Shown: positions 1-11,300 of the stretch, in pieces | Position numbering within the stretch: the stretch's first letter is position 1 | Layout: each line of letters opens with the position of its first letter | Origin: Gordionus sp. m RMFG-2023 | Lineage: Eukaryota; Nematomorpha; Gordioida; Chordodea; Parachordodidae | Length of the DNA: 64,000 bases | Direction: 5' to 3' | Assembly (NCBI RefSeq): GCF_954871325.1 | Contig: NC_088775.1 | Span: 33,333,561-33,397,560 of the forward strand | Notes under the pieces: model-generated | Databases searched by the model: none | Told to the model about the DNA's origin: nothing | The model's input: the letters and a program-made list of their open reading frames with translations, nothing else | Program-made: the position numbers and the translations under genes

Positions 1-1255
1 TGCTCAAAAATACTGAAATATAAAGGAATAATTGTTGAAATTGATGGAGTATTAGCACATGAGGCCATCTCTGTAGCAAAATTTAATGGTTCCAGAAATT
101 CTCTGTATATTTCTATATTATTCCAGGCTAAGCCACTAATATAATTTTCTTCATTGGTATTATGTAAATGATTGGTATATGTTGCCAAATAGGATTTAGC
201 AATATTGCCCTTTCAAGCATTTGGTATGTTGAATTCCAACGTGTTGGTATATCCAAAATTGGGTGTGGAAATTTTAAGTTTGGATTTTTTTCAAGAAATA
301 TTTTTTCGAGTTTATTAAATTTAGATATAGAAAGTTTAAAAATTTTTTAAAAATTTCTTATTTTTTTTAGTGTTGTATTTAAGAATTCCAATGCATCCAT
401 GACAAATGTATGATATGGCAAAAGCATTTGCACACATTATCAAAATTATCTTTTTGTTTTAAAATTTTTAGAAATGCTAAATTATTACTTGCATTGTCTA
501 ATGTAATGCAAAAAAATCAATTTCAAATTTTACTTTTAATGCAGTATTAAAAATATTATAATATATTAATAGAATTATGTGCTGATTTAAAAGAAATAAA
601 ATCTAATAATGATTATTTACTTTAAAATCATTATCAATATAATTAATTGTTATGCCCATAAAGGGTATTTTATTTGGATAGGACCAAATGTCCATTGTTA
701 AGGAAAATTTAGATGTAATGTTAGAAAGTACAGATTTTAAATTGATAAAAGACCTATGATAATGTTTCATAATTTCTATTTTTAGTGTTTTTCTAGAAAC
801 TAATGTTAGTGAAGGGTTACAATATGCTATTAAATTTTTAAAAGTGATATCCTTAACCATTGAAAAGGCTAAGTTATTTTGAATAAAAAAGTCTATAATT
901 AAATGATTTAAATTAGCTTTATTATTTAAATTATTAACTAGAAATAATTTTGTTGTGTTAATTTTATTACTGCCAATATTTATTTGTTCACATTTCCTAT
1001 ATAATGTTGGGTGGATGGATTTAAGATGTGTCCATAATCCTAAGGTTCCAAAATTGGGAAGTGATATATTTTTTTTTACATTTATTACAAATTGCCTTTT
1101 TTTTATTATCACAAGTAGTATAAAATTCCCAGATTTTTGCTGTATTTCGTTTTTTATTAGGTATTGATGATTCTTCTTGTTCATTATCGCTATTATTATT
1201 AGTATCAATAGCATCTTTATTTATTAACTCTATATGGTCTTCATTTATTATAATA
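1..1255 (-). mobile_element. hAT (Ac-like) transposase remnant with BED zinc finger, cut by the window edge
   Basis: Transposase of a hAT cut-and-paste DNA transposon. Reading the minus strand from the high coordinate: an acidic leader, then a BED finger around 1040-1150 (a CNKC pair followed by LWTHLKSIHP). Next comes the region of the first catalytic Asp (SLTMDIWSY, about 690), then PFMGITINYI. A stretch resembling the second Asp block (TLDNASNNLAFLKIL, near 500) is followed by LDIPTRWNSTYQMLERA near 210 and IEIYREFLEPLNFATEMAS near 60. The C-terminal dimerisation domain would lie off the left edge. The frame changes near 1080-1140 and again below 600, so this copy is dead. Terminal repeats were not found. 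Confidence 0.8.
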
Positions 1256-1949
1256 TCCTAAATGAATAGATAAGATTGATAGTCATGTAAAAAATTTACT
1301 TCCATAATAAAAATAAACTATAATTAACAGAAATATTGATATCACAGTGGTATTTGGAAGAAATAACAGATGTAATAAGTTTACGTGATACGTGATAAAA
1401 GCGTTTTCGCGCTACGCTAAGTTTTCCTCAAAAATCCATCAAACTGGATAGTTAATTAAGGGGAAAAAAAGGAGCCCTTCACACGTTTGTGGGCAAGCCG
1501 CACATACTTGTACACGCAACAGTCCGAGAACTGTTGCTTAAAAGTTTATAGGCTAATAAACAAAAAGAATTGGGCAAAACAAAAGCCTATACCCAAGAAC
1601 TGCAAAAATAATTTAATTACTTTAAGGATAGGTGGTGGCTAATTTTAAGTTTAACATCTTTAATGTAAGCCTTAATAATTACTATCAATAGTTGAGAATG
1701 TGTTCATATCAATTGTATTTCGAATTTACTCATGAAAATAAGAAAAAGCTAATGGGTTTACCGCAAATTGTAGGTGAAAAATTCTAGTGAATAGACAAAA
1801 ACTAGTCAGTAATAGGTTTATGACTATCCAGCCACGAACACCACACAACGAAGGTTTTTTTTCCAGAAAAACAAAAAACTCTACGAAGTGATAGATAGAT
1901 TATATATCGAAAAAGGTCTTTGATATTGATAAAGATATGAGAGAAAGGA
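1256..1949. other. non-coding stretch, no gene seen
   Basis: AT-rich sequence between the hAT remnant and a LINE fragment. No open frame of interest. It probably contains the 5' non-coding end of the hAT element, but no terminal repeat could be recognised. Confidence 0.5.
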
Positions 1950-3250
1950 ACTATGACGCAGAAATAGGAACTTGCTCCCTAAGTTTAAGGAAATAGAAGA
2001 GTAATTGTTGACCAAGATTAACAAAAGGCATTATTGCTTGATTGTTATATGATAGTCTATCACTCACGGAAAAACTCTACCAACAAACATAATTACAAAC
2101 CTCGCCCCCCCCTGTCGACTGGTTTCTCCATAAATGAAATAACAAGTGGTCAAAAAACTAAGAGAAAACAAAGCTCCGGGGCTAGCAGAAATATCCAAAA
2201 ATTGCACCTGCAACAATATCTCGCTACCTATTTGCCCTCTTTCAATAAAATATGGGAGAGCGGAACTACTGCAGTGGGATAGAACCAATCCTACCTAAGT
2301 AACTACCCAAAAAAACAAAGACCACAGAAATTTAAGGGTTAATGAGCTATAACCATCACATCCTGTAGCACATAAAAAAATTTTTTATGCTTCACTCAAA
2401 AAACCACAAGCATATCACCTACACCTCATCTTTTCCTCCCAAAAATACATATGTCTATACAGGCCAAAAAAAAAATATACTGGAGCCAAAATTAGTTCAG
2501 AAAAATAATCATGCAGAAAAGTAAGTACAAACACTCTTCTACTTCACATTTGTAAATTATAGCAGAGCTATTGATAAAGTTAACCATGCAGCTTCGTTGT
2601 CAGAAAATGGGAAGACCCCAACATCTTCCAGATCTAGAAAACCATTAATACATGTTTGGATACTTCGAAATCAATGACGAAGAATATCCCCTACCTCTAA
2701 GGTAAAAAGGAGTAAAACATGACTAAACTCTAGCCACTCCTAAATAAAAACATAAAAAATAAAAACAAAAGAGAAACACTGGGAACGACCGATGTATTAT
2801 ATGTAGACTCAAATAAGATGTAATGTTTTGAAAAAGAAAAAAAGTTTAAGACTTTAAATCTAGTTAACTAGCAATAATAAAGAAAAAATAATAAAATGAA
2901 TAAAAAACACAGTTTTCCTCATTATTTTTCCCAAGAAAAACATGTAACCACTTCAAAAACTTATAGTTAGAACGAGGTAAATGTAGTCGCAAGGTACTTA
3001 GGGAACAGACTTAATAATAAAAGTAGTTGCAAAGAAAAAGAAAAATAAGAATGCAAAGGCGAGTGGAAACTTTTAAACGTATATAAAAGTTTGGAAGATA
3101 AGAGAGAAATCGATATTTTCTAGACTGAGGACACATCCACAATTTCTATATTAGTCTATGGAGGGGACGGACATGTTAGAGAGACCAAAAAAAACTTGGG
3201 AAGAAAAATAAAATAAATATAAATAGATGACTATAAACAAATAAATGTCT
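1950..3250 (+). mobile_element. decayed LINE reverse transcriptase fragment
   Basis: Remnant of a non-LTR retrotransposon reverse transcriptase, readable in short pieces in several frames. At about 2126-2280 there is INEITSG followed by a stretch ending LPSFNKIWESG, matching the fingers/palm entry region of LINE RTs. At 2540-2600 the peptide FVNYSRAIDKVNHA matches palm motif A, which is normally F-V-D-Y-S-R-A-F-D. At 2980-3035 VVARYLGNRLNNKSSCKE matches the conserved Y-L-G segment downstream of the catalytic YADD. Near 3130-3210 a piece resembles the L-Y-G-(C/S)-E-T-W region. Many frame changes and stops indicate an old insertion. The clade looks RTE- or CR1-like but was not resolved. Confidence 0.6.
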
Positions 3251-3649
3251 CATAAACAAAAGAGGATTACCCCAGAAACATTTCGATCTCAAAAACTATG
3301 GAAAAATACAAAACATACCCAAAACTAACTAGTAAAAAGAGCCGAAGATTAATTCCTGCCCACACAAGAAACACAAATCACAAACTATTTCTCAATACCA
3401 TTAATATAGCTTAACTCATATAATGGGAAAGTATAGGAAGTACAACAACACCTAAGACATTGTATATGTATGTAATTAAAAGTATGGGGCGGACCGATTT
3501 AAATTAGTACATTAAATCAATAAGATAAATAAAAGCTAATGTCAGTGAAGCAAGTAATTCACAGAAAAGGTGAAAGACAAAGTCAGGAGGTAAATTGAGA
3601 AATGAAAAGATTAAATAACCTGAAATCCAGAAAATAAAAAAAATAAAAA

Positions 3650-4384
3650 TTATGAGAGATTTAGGTAGTTCGATTTAATTTTTAGTAATTTCTTTATAGA
3701 TTTTTTGTTTTTATTTAGCCTTAGGAACTGTTTCAAATTTAAGTTTAGATCCATTATGTCCTTCAAGGCTTTGTAGAACCTTAATGTCTTATATTTGCAA
3801 TATGTTTTCCCATTAAAGGAGTATAACCAATTAATGGCATCAATAATGAGGCTATTGTTACTATGGTTTCTCAAAATATGGTCAAAGAAAGTAAGGCGCT
3901 TCTTTTTTAAAGACACGTGAACTTGGTTATGGTTAGACATCTTCCAAAGGTTTTCATTCGAGATGATATTAGGGTAAAAAATTACATTTATTATTCTTAG
4001 ACAAGACATTTATTTACAAACGTTTGTAATTTCCTAGTTTCGGTCTTGGTAATCTCTCATGTATCACCGCCATAAAAGAGAATTGATAGTTGAGTTGAAA
4101 ATACGGAGTCTAGTAAAAACTGATATCTCCCTAGCTTTCCACAGTTTGAAAAATTTATAAAAAGCTGCTCTAGCATTTTGTATATGGATTTTTAGTTCCT
4201 CTTTACAACTACCTTTATGGTCAATGGTTACACCTAGATATATAAAGGATTTCACCACCTTAACCAACTTATCCCCAACCACCAAATTATTCAGAAGAGG
4301 CGCCTGAGATGAGGGCATTATCACTGTTTTATCGAAGTTTATAAAGGAGTTCAATATAAAGATCAAATTTTGGGTTTTTTCCAA
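3650..4384 (-). mobile_element. LINE reverse transcriptase 3' fragment
   Basis: C-terminal end of a non-LTR retrotransposon RT on the minus strand. The upper part (4384-4064) contains FIYLGVTIDHKGSCKEELK and then ARAAFYKFFKLWKAREIS, typical of the thumb region after the catalytic YADD. Between 4063 and 4010 another frame gives TETRKLQTFVNKCL. The lower part (4009-3650) has DHILRNHSNN, matching the conserved G-H-(I/V)-L-R segment near the RT C terminus. The frame shifts at least once near 4065. It faces the LINE fragment at 1950-3250, so these are two separate insertions of related elements. Confidence 0.8.
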
Positions 4385-5150
4385 ACTTTTAAGTTTATGT
4401 AATGAAAGTAAAAAAAATATACCACGATATAATTATCCACGATAAAACCAAATAATTATATGTATTTATCTATTTTTATGGTATTGGTTAAAATTGTATT
4501 TAAACAATATTTCAAAACCAATATATTTAGGTTATTGGTATTGGTTGTAAAAACAATACCAATATTTAATTATATATTGGTATTGGTCCCACCCCTACAT
4601 AGTTCCATATTATGTTTTTAAATTTTCGATTTCTTTGAAATATTAGGCGTTGTCCTAAATGGGTCATTTTACAAATATTATTTGCTATTTATTTTATAGA
4701 ATTTTAAAAGTTAAATATACTCATATGGTTTCAGCTGGTCAATTAATATAATTTGAAATATATTTTATAAAAATTTGTTTTGTTTCTTTGGGCATTTTTC
4801 AATTTAATAATTCCATCTTATCATAAAAAATATTATTTATAAGGAAATGTACCTTATGATTTTTTTAGAAGAATTGATATAAATAACCACCTCCATTTTC
4901 CCTTTCCCTAATCTTTAATAATGAAAACGGGATTGTAGGTAGGGGGGCTGCACGAGTTCAAAAAAAAATTTCAAAAAAACTATTCCTTAATTGACCGATT
5001 ACCTGAGTTTCCTTACCTTTTCATAGTTATCGCGAATTCGTGGCGAAGTATTTTACATTAATTTGCCCCGAATTTTGCGCTAACTGTGAATACTGGGTTA
5101 ATCAGTTCTTTTTCCCAACGTAGGGAGGATTTGGGCTTAAACTCATACGC
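4385..5150. other. AT-rich spacer with a small repeat remnant
   Basis: No gene seen. Around 4470-4600 the words ATTGGTATTGGT and CCAATACCAAT recur in both orientations and end in a TCCCACCCCTA-like terminus. This looks like one end of a hAT-type MITE whose other end I could not place. Confidence 0.4.
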
Positions 5151-5199
5151 TATCACCATATTTTAGTTGTTTTTTTAATATATGTTCTTTAGTAATAGA

Positions 5200-5560
5200 T
5201 AGTTGTGATGTTGCTCCAATACTTGTTAAAGCTCGGCATAAGAGACTTACCAGAAGAAACTTTTGAAAGAATGATTTTTTTTCATATTTTGTAAGAAATG
5301 TTATTTGTTCATGAATAATGTCTTTACATCACTTTTGCAAGGCATTTTTCAAAATTCGAACGAAGCGTTCGGAAATTGAATTGCTCTGTGTTATATACCG
5401 CGTTTTTACGTGTTTGATACCGTTTTTAAAACTTTGATTAGTTTCCAACTCATTAATTAGGTGCCGTTGTTCAAAGCAAAAGTAGATGGGACTTCTATAT
5501 ATCTAGAGAAGTAGCCTACTAAGCATGATTTATTTAAAAATAAAACTACTATACAATTTT
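5200..5560 (-). mobile_element. Ty3/gypsy-type integrase fossil
   Basis: Old, broken piece of an integrase from an LTR-retrotransposon-like element. Two blocks recall the core: FSRYIEV near 5500 and ISERFVRILKNALQK near 5330-5380. The family assignment rests on the S-N-G-x-(A/S)-E-R-F-V-(K/R)-T-L-K pattern of Ty3/gypsy integrases. No LTRs, gag or RT were recognised. It has several breaks and looks ancient. Confidence 0.5.
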
Positions 5561-6322
5561 TTTAGCTTACTTTCCCAGATTCTAGCGATGCTGAATCCTG
5601 AATGCCCAGAGTGCTTTCTTTATATTACTTTGAACTGATCTGATAAATCATATACCATTGTTTATCGCCCACTAGGTATAAGCTCTTTCTGATTTTTTTA
5701 TTATTATAAAAATTTGCGTTTCCTGGGTGTAGTTCCCTTAATAATTTAGGTATTACGCTTACATATGTTTCTTGTAAGAGAATGTTATTATTCAGTGTAA
5801 ATTCCTGCCCTCCTTTGATACGGTATTACTTAATTCTCTAATATTTTTGTTTAGCCATTCCATAATAGATATGATGCAATCTTCGTTACTGTGATTTATT
5901 ATACTTTTTAAAATTTGTTTATTTAGTCTAATTTCTCTTTATCTCTATATATCTGCCTTTTCTTATCCATTGGAATCGTCCTAAAGGGTCAGCGAGTTGA
6001 CCAGAATTTCTGTTACTGCATCCTTAAATATCTTGAATTTCATTGTCATTGGTAACTGGATAGAATGATGCCCCATATTTTAAATCGCAACACCTAGCTT
6101 CTCTCAGGGGACGATTTGATTGGATGGGGGGATACGGTAATAATAAAATCCGTGCCCGTTTGATCCTGCGCGAACTTTAATTAAGCAATACTTTCGACTT
6201 GAGATGCACCCCCCCCCCCCACTTCGATTTTTGTTGTTAGGAAAAAGGGGGTGGTTATTTGTCTTAATCCCTCACAAAAATTATTTTCCGCGAGATACAT
6301 TAAATAATATTTATTTTAGAAT

Positions 6323-7085
6323 CAGAGATCTGCAAAGCCCGCCGGCAAAGCATAAATTGAATTGATCGGGCTGGGCAATTCGTACATAGAAAGTTAATAG
6401 GCCAGGCTGGACAATTCGTGTATGAAAAATCGGGCGGGGCTTCACAAATTTCTGATTTTAAATTTGAAATATTCTTTGAATTAACAATAAGCTTATTTCT
6501 TTTCATTATTTCCTAACTAAATTAAATCCAAAAATAAAATAAGATTATTCACTATTTTTTAGAGAATTATTGGCCGGGTCTCACATTTCATAAAATTTTA
6601 ATGGGCCAACCCTAGCATTAGAATTTTTTTTAATTTCAAACTAATATTTTAATTTGAGCTGTCTAATACTAAATCTATGAAAAAAAATAAAATAAATTCA
6701 CAAAAAATTAAACAAGTTATTTATTATATGATCCAATTGCAATTGCAAAGAAACTATACAGATATTAAAACACAATTGATTCATATAACGGTTGTTGTAG
6801 AAATGGATAGCTATAGTAGAGTATATATAAGAGCCTTAATTGACATTAGGAAAAAATTACATATTGAACATTAAAAATGTGATGGCTGGAACTTTAAAAT
6901 TTAGAGAACAGGGTCTGATTTTACTTAAAAGTTTAATGGGCCGGACCTTTTTATAAAATTTTAACGGGTGGGCCGAGAAATTAGTAAAATTTTTATCAAA
7001 TTTGATGGGCTAGAAAATTATTTAAATAACGGGATGGTTAACTTGTGCAGAAAATCTTAACGGGCAGGGCCTTGTGAAGTGAACA
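6323..7085. repeat. GC-punctuated interspersed repeat (possible hAT MITE)
   Basis: An AT-rich stretch with GC-rich islands of GGGC(T/C)GGGC type at both ends. It starts CAGAGATCTGCAAAGCCCGC, like the termini of the MITEs at 19806 and 37592. The right border near 7080 is unclear and I found no target duplication. The membership is inferred from the left terminus only. Confidence 0.3.
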
Positions 7086-7656
7086 CAGTAAAGAACCCCA
7101 TAGTTTCCCTTTTTACTAAACTTAATCGGTTCTACTTATAAATATTAAAATTCAATAATTTTATGCTAGTTAAAAAAAATAAGAACAATAGACTTCAAAT
7201 TTTAATTTTATTTAAAATCGTATATGGAATTTAATGCGGTCAATCATCTCTTGATTCTTAAATAAAAACTTAATATTATGTTTAACAAAAAAAAATTGCA
7301 ACACTAGTTTGCAAGTTTTATTTTGAATCCTTATTAAAGATTAATACAAATAATTATATTTGGTGTAACAAACTTTTTCGTTTCAAAAAGATTTAAATTT
7401 TATCAATTGTCATCTAAAGGCTTTAATAAAACCCGGAAAATATTTTCACTTAAAATATAATTATTCCAACAATTTACTTAATAATGGAATGAATTAAGAA
7501 TTTTAAAATTGTTGCACAAATCATGTTATTTCTTAATAAACCCCTTATTGCTATATAGGTTTTTACAAAGTTAAAATTATTAATTAGTATACAGTTTAAG
7601 TTGAATTATTAATTACATTTAGTCAATTATAACGTAAGATTTTTGTATCCATTTAG
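7086..7656. other. AT-rich intron sequence upstream of the first visible ARAP exon
   Basis: No coding potential or repeat structure seen. It ends with a polypyrimidine-containing 3' splice site (CCATTTAG) at the first ARAP exon, so it is most likely intron and the 5' half of the gene lies outside the window. Confidence 0.5.
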
Positions 7657-8350
7657 GATTGGAGCTTGGGCGTTGTGTGTATTGGTGGCGGGCGTCGTCT
7701 ATGGTTTTGGACAGTCAGGGACGGTCGATCTGCTACTCGTGACCTTAGAATTGCTTGTCGATTAACCTGGCATCGTGATGACCTGCTAATACCTCCCTTT
7801 TCATTATCGGCAAAACCCTTCATTAAATCGCGTATTTCGAGGTTCCGTCGAAATGACAGGTATATGCAGGTCGCAGAACCACATGTGTCGGATGTAACTC
7901 CCACTTTCTTTCCACGAAGATACGCGGTTGTCGATTTTTCAGCTGCTTCGCCACTTTACTTGGCTGTTGCAGCCCATGAGGAGAGTTCCTGCTCCGAGCG
8001 GCCTGACGGTGACCGTAAATCGAGCTTCCATAATAATAACGACCTCCTTGATATAGAAGATCAAAAAATTTGTCGTAACGGTATTAACAATCATAACGGG
8101 AATTTGAACGGCGAGGTCTCCCGATCTGAGAAATTAGGGTTCGAACCCAGGCGCTGGTTGGAGCTGCTCCATCGATGCGTTCATTACAACGGGCCGGCTC
8201 TAAAGGACCAAAGACTCTGTCTGACTACTAGTAGTATTGCAGTGGGGCACAATGACGATAGTATGTCAATTATCTCAGACGAGAATAGTTGTCGAAGGGC
8301 AGTTGTTCCGATCATCTTGGAAAAGTTAATCAATTTTGTGACAGATTACG
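7657..8350 (+). CDS. ARAP: ARAP exon 1: pre-RhoGAP linker and RhoGAP start
   Basis: Acceptor CCATTTAG before the exon, donor GTAATT after it, ending in phase 1. About 231 codons. The first 110 residues are basic and Trp/Arg-rich (LWFWTVRDGR; FFPRRYAVVDF) and may be a diverged PH domain; this is inference. A polar Asn/Asp-rich linker follows. The last 20 residues (VPIILEKLINFVTDYG) are the RhoGAP N-terminal helix. The frame stays open beyond the donor, but the next exon supplies the family-matching continuation. Confidence 0.82.
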
Positions 8351-11300
8351 GTAATTATTTATATGAATGTTTTAAAATTCATCTTTATTTACGTAGGCCA
8401 GACAATTTATAAATATGTCAAAACTCAAATTAAAGTCAAATAATATAATGTATTTTAACATTTTTTAGATTATGTATTATTTTTTGGATAGGCCTAGAAA
8501 CCAAGGGAATATATCGTTTAAATGGATCCCAATGTAAGATCGAAACCCTTATGAACCACTTAACAAACACGCATGGAAACAGTAATATCGCTTATAGCTC
8601 CACGCTTAACGTAAATAATAGTCATGTAACAACCAATGCAAATAATTGCGATAGCGCCTTTGATTCCTTGCCTTCCTTTGTTATTAGTCGCGATATATTT
8701 TCTGAACACGATGTGGCCAATGCTCTTAAACGCTATCTGAGAAATCTACCTGAAGCTCTCATACCCGAGAAAAGTCTAGAAAAGCTCAAAGAGACCGCTT
8801 TTCTCTCCCTGAACGAAAAAAATGATGCTCAGATTGTTGATGATAAACAGGTGATCGAACAATTCGATAATAGCAATACACAACCGACGATAGGCAATGT
8901 TGACGAAACATTAAAAAATCTCAATAGTAAATCTTCTATGTTGTTTTTTATCAGGCTCAAAATGTCAGAAAATCTACATAATTTATTCATATTTAATTGA
9001 CATCAATGTTTTCAATAAATCTAAGGTGTAAAATTATATATTATCTAAAAAAGCATGTGAAATTCTAATTTTTCTTAAAAAGTATAGAATTTATATATAA
9101 TAAACTACTAACTACTATAGTTTGGTAATGTCTATAATCCGCTAAGCATTGAGACGCAAGTTAATTTATTTTTGCTTTTTTTCAAAGTTGAGCTATATTA
9201 TTAAAAAAGGGATAATAGTTTTTAAGGCTGTTTGCAGCAATTACCTTACTATACTAACTAATCATACTGATATTATAGAAATGGAATATCTTTAATATAT
9301 CATCAATTGAAAAAAATTTATATAAATAAGCTGATTACGATAAATTAATGCAAGTCAAAATCAAGGCTTATAAGTCAATCCTATCATCGGCAGACCTTAT
9401 GCCCGAACTTAATTACAGCACGCTCAGAAGACTTTTAGGTTAATATTTTTAGACTTGTTTAAAGGTTATCGTAATCATACGTTTCCTGATATGGATAAGG
9501 TATTAATTGATTATGATTTATTTTTATCAGAAGTAATAATACAGATACTAAATTATGGCCCGTTGATATTTTTCACCTTAACTGATACTTCTGACCTATA
9601 CAATTAGTATATTTAATTTATTTTATAAATTGTTATTTTAATGATTTATCTTATCATTTCTTTTACTATCTCACATTACTAATTATCCACATGGCTAGCC
9701 TCTTCCCGAATCCGCAAAATGGGAAAGAACGAACATTGATAGGTCAAACTCAAAAAAATCTCTTTAATAATATATTTTTTTTAAAAAATTAGTTAAAATT
9801 CAATCTTGTTTTTAATTTAATATTATTAATTATTGTTAAAAATAATGAAAAATATAAATAACATTGGTATATCAAATAATAAAAAAAAATGCATTGAAAA
9901 ATATGCCACTTGATAAAACGATTTAAGTATTTACGTAAAAAAAATAAAAATATTTCAAAGCAAGCGAGTTTCTAAAATCTAGGCCCGAATTTCAAGTTAT
10001 ACCATCCAAACCTCATTTCTTTTGTTGTCTATGGTTCTTTTTTCAGTAAACATTAAGGCTGTTTTCCTGTTCGTCTTATTTTTTGAAAATTATTTTGTAT
10101 AGAACAAAACCGATTTCGAACTAGGACGCCCTATATCGGTTTGTTGGCAGTCTGTACATTAAATAAATATTATTCGTTAATTTATATAATTTTTTTTCGG
10201 TACAAATAAAATAAGGAGACTGCATATTTTTAATTTTATATCGGTATCGGTTAAAAAATATGGTTGTGGCACATTTCTGTTTAATGAGCCACCATTATTT
10301 CCACAATATCATATAAAATAATTCAAAGCATAAATTAATGAGAGGTTTTACTAGTTCTTAATTATATATATTAAATAATGGTATTATTAACCTATTTGGG
10401 TATGTGACAAATAGGTTCATACAAATAAGAAAAAAAATTTATATTTATAATTATTTTATAACAACCTTAATGTAAGGTCACCTGTACTACGTATCGTTGC
10501 ATGAATCCAAAAACAACATGAGCGTTCAAAACCTGGCCTCCATCCTTGGGCCTGGAATAATGGCTCCACGCGTGAATAAATCGCCCGAATTCGAGGACTA
10601 CAATGATACCAATGGGTACATTATCGTGTTGTGCGATTTGATAGCCAATTATTGTCCCATTTTTGATGTAAAAATTTGCGTATGCCTTTTTTCGTATCAT
10701 TCTTTTTGTGCATTACGTGGGATGCATTAGTAAAGGCCCATGCACTTGGTCCGAAAATTTATTACAATTTACTTTAATTATACGGCTGAATCATACACCA
10801 TTTTATATAATCCTATCAATTTTTATCGAAATGCCTTTTACTAATCAAATTTGTTGATATATTTTATTTTTAAAAATTTTTAAACTTTTATAATTGTTTA
10901 TTCTGTCCCTGTCAAATTATTCTATTTTACCCTCTATATCTTACCACATAATGTGTCAGAGACCTTCATGGGTCAGGCCAGCCCATATCCAGCCTATGGA
11001 CCTAATATGTTTTCTAGCAAGCTTGGGGTGAGCCTGGGTTTTTGAAATTTTTTATAATGGGCGGGCTTGGCCCTAAATTTTTTAAAATTCTAATTTCGCT
11101 AACTTAAAACAGTTGCTAATAAAAAATACCTCAATTTTATTCTTCTATAATAATAAATTATAGTTTTGTAAACAAAATAACTGCCTAAATACACTTAAAT
11201 ATTGTTTCTTTTATGAAATACAATAAATTAAATTTTCTGATATAGTTTTGGAAAAATTTAAACTTATTTTGGGCTGGACAATTATTTTTGATATTAAATA

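Noticed and set aside
6205-6225. Poly-C runs (also near 48347 and 62371)
   Set aside because: Simple homopolymers, partly associated with repeat ends; no G-quadruplex-like spacing was evident.
7653-7904. 83-codon minus-strand frame opposite ARAP exon 1
   Set aside because: Shadow of the plus-strand exon, which has splice sites and phase support.
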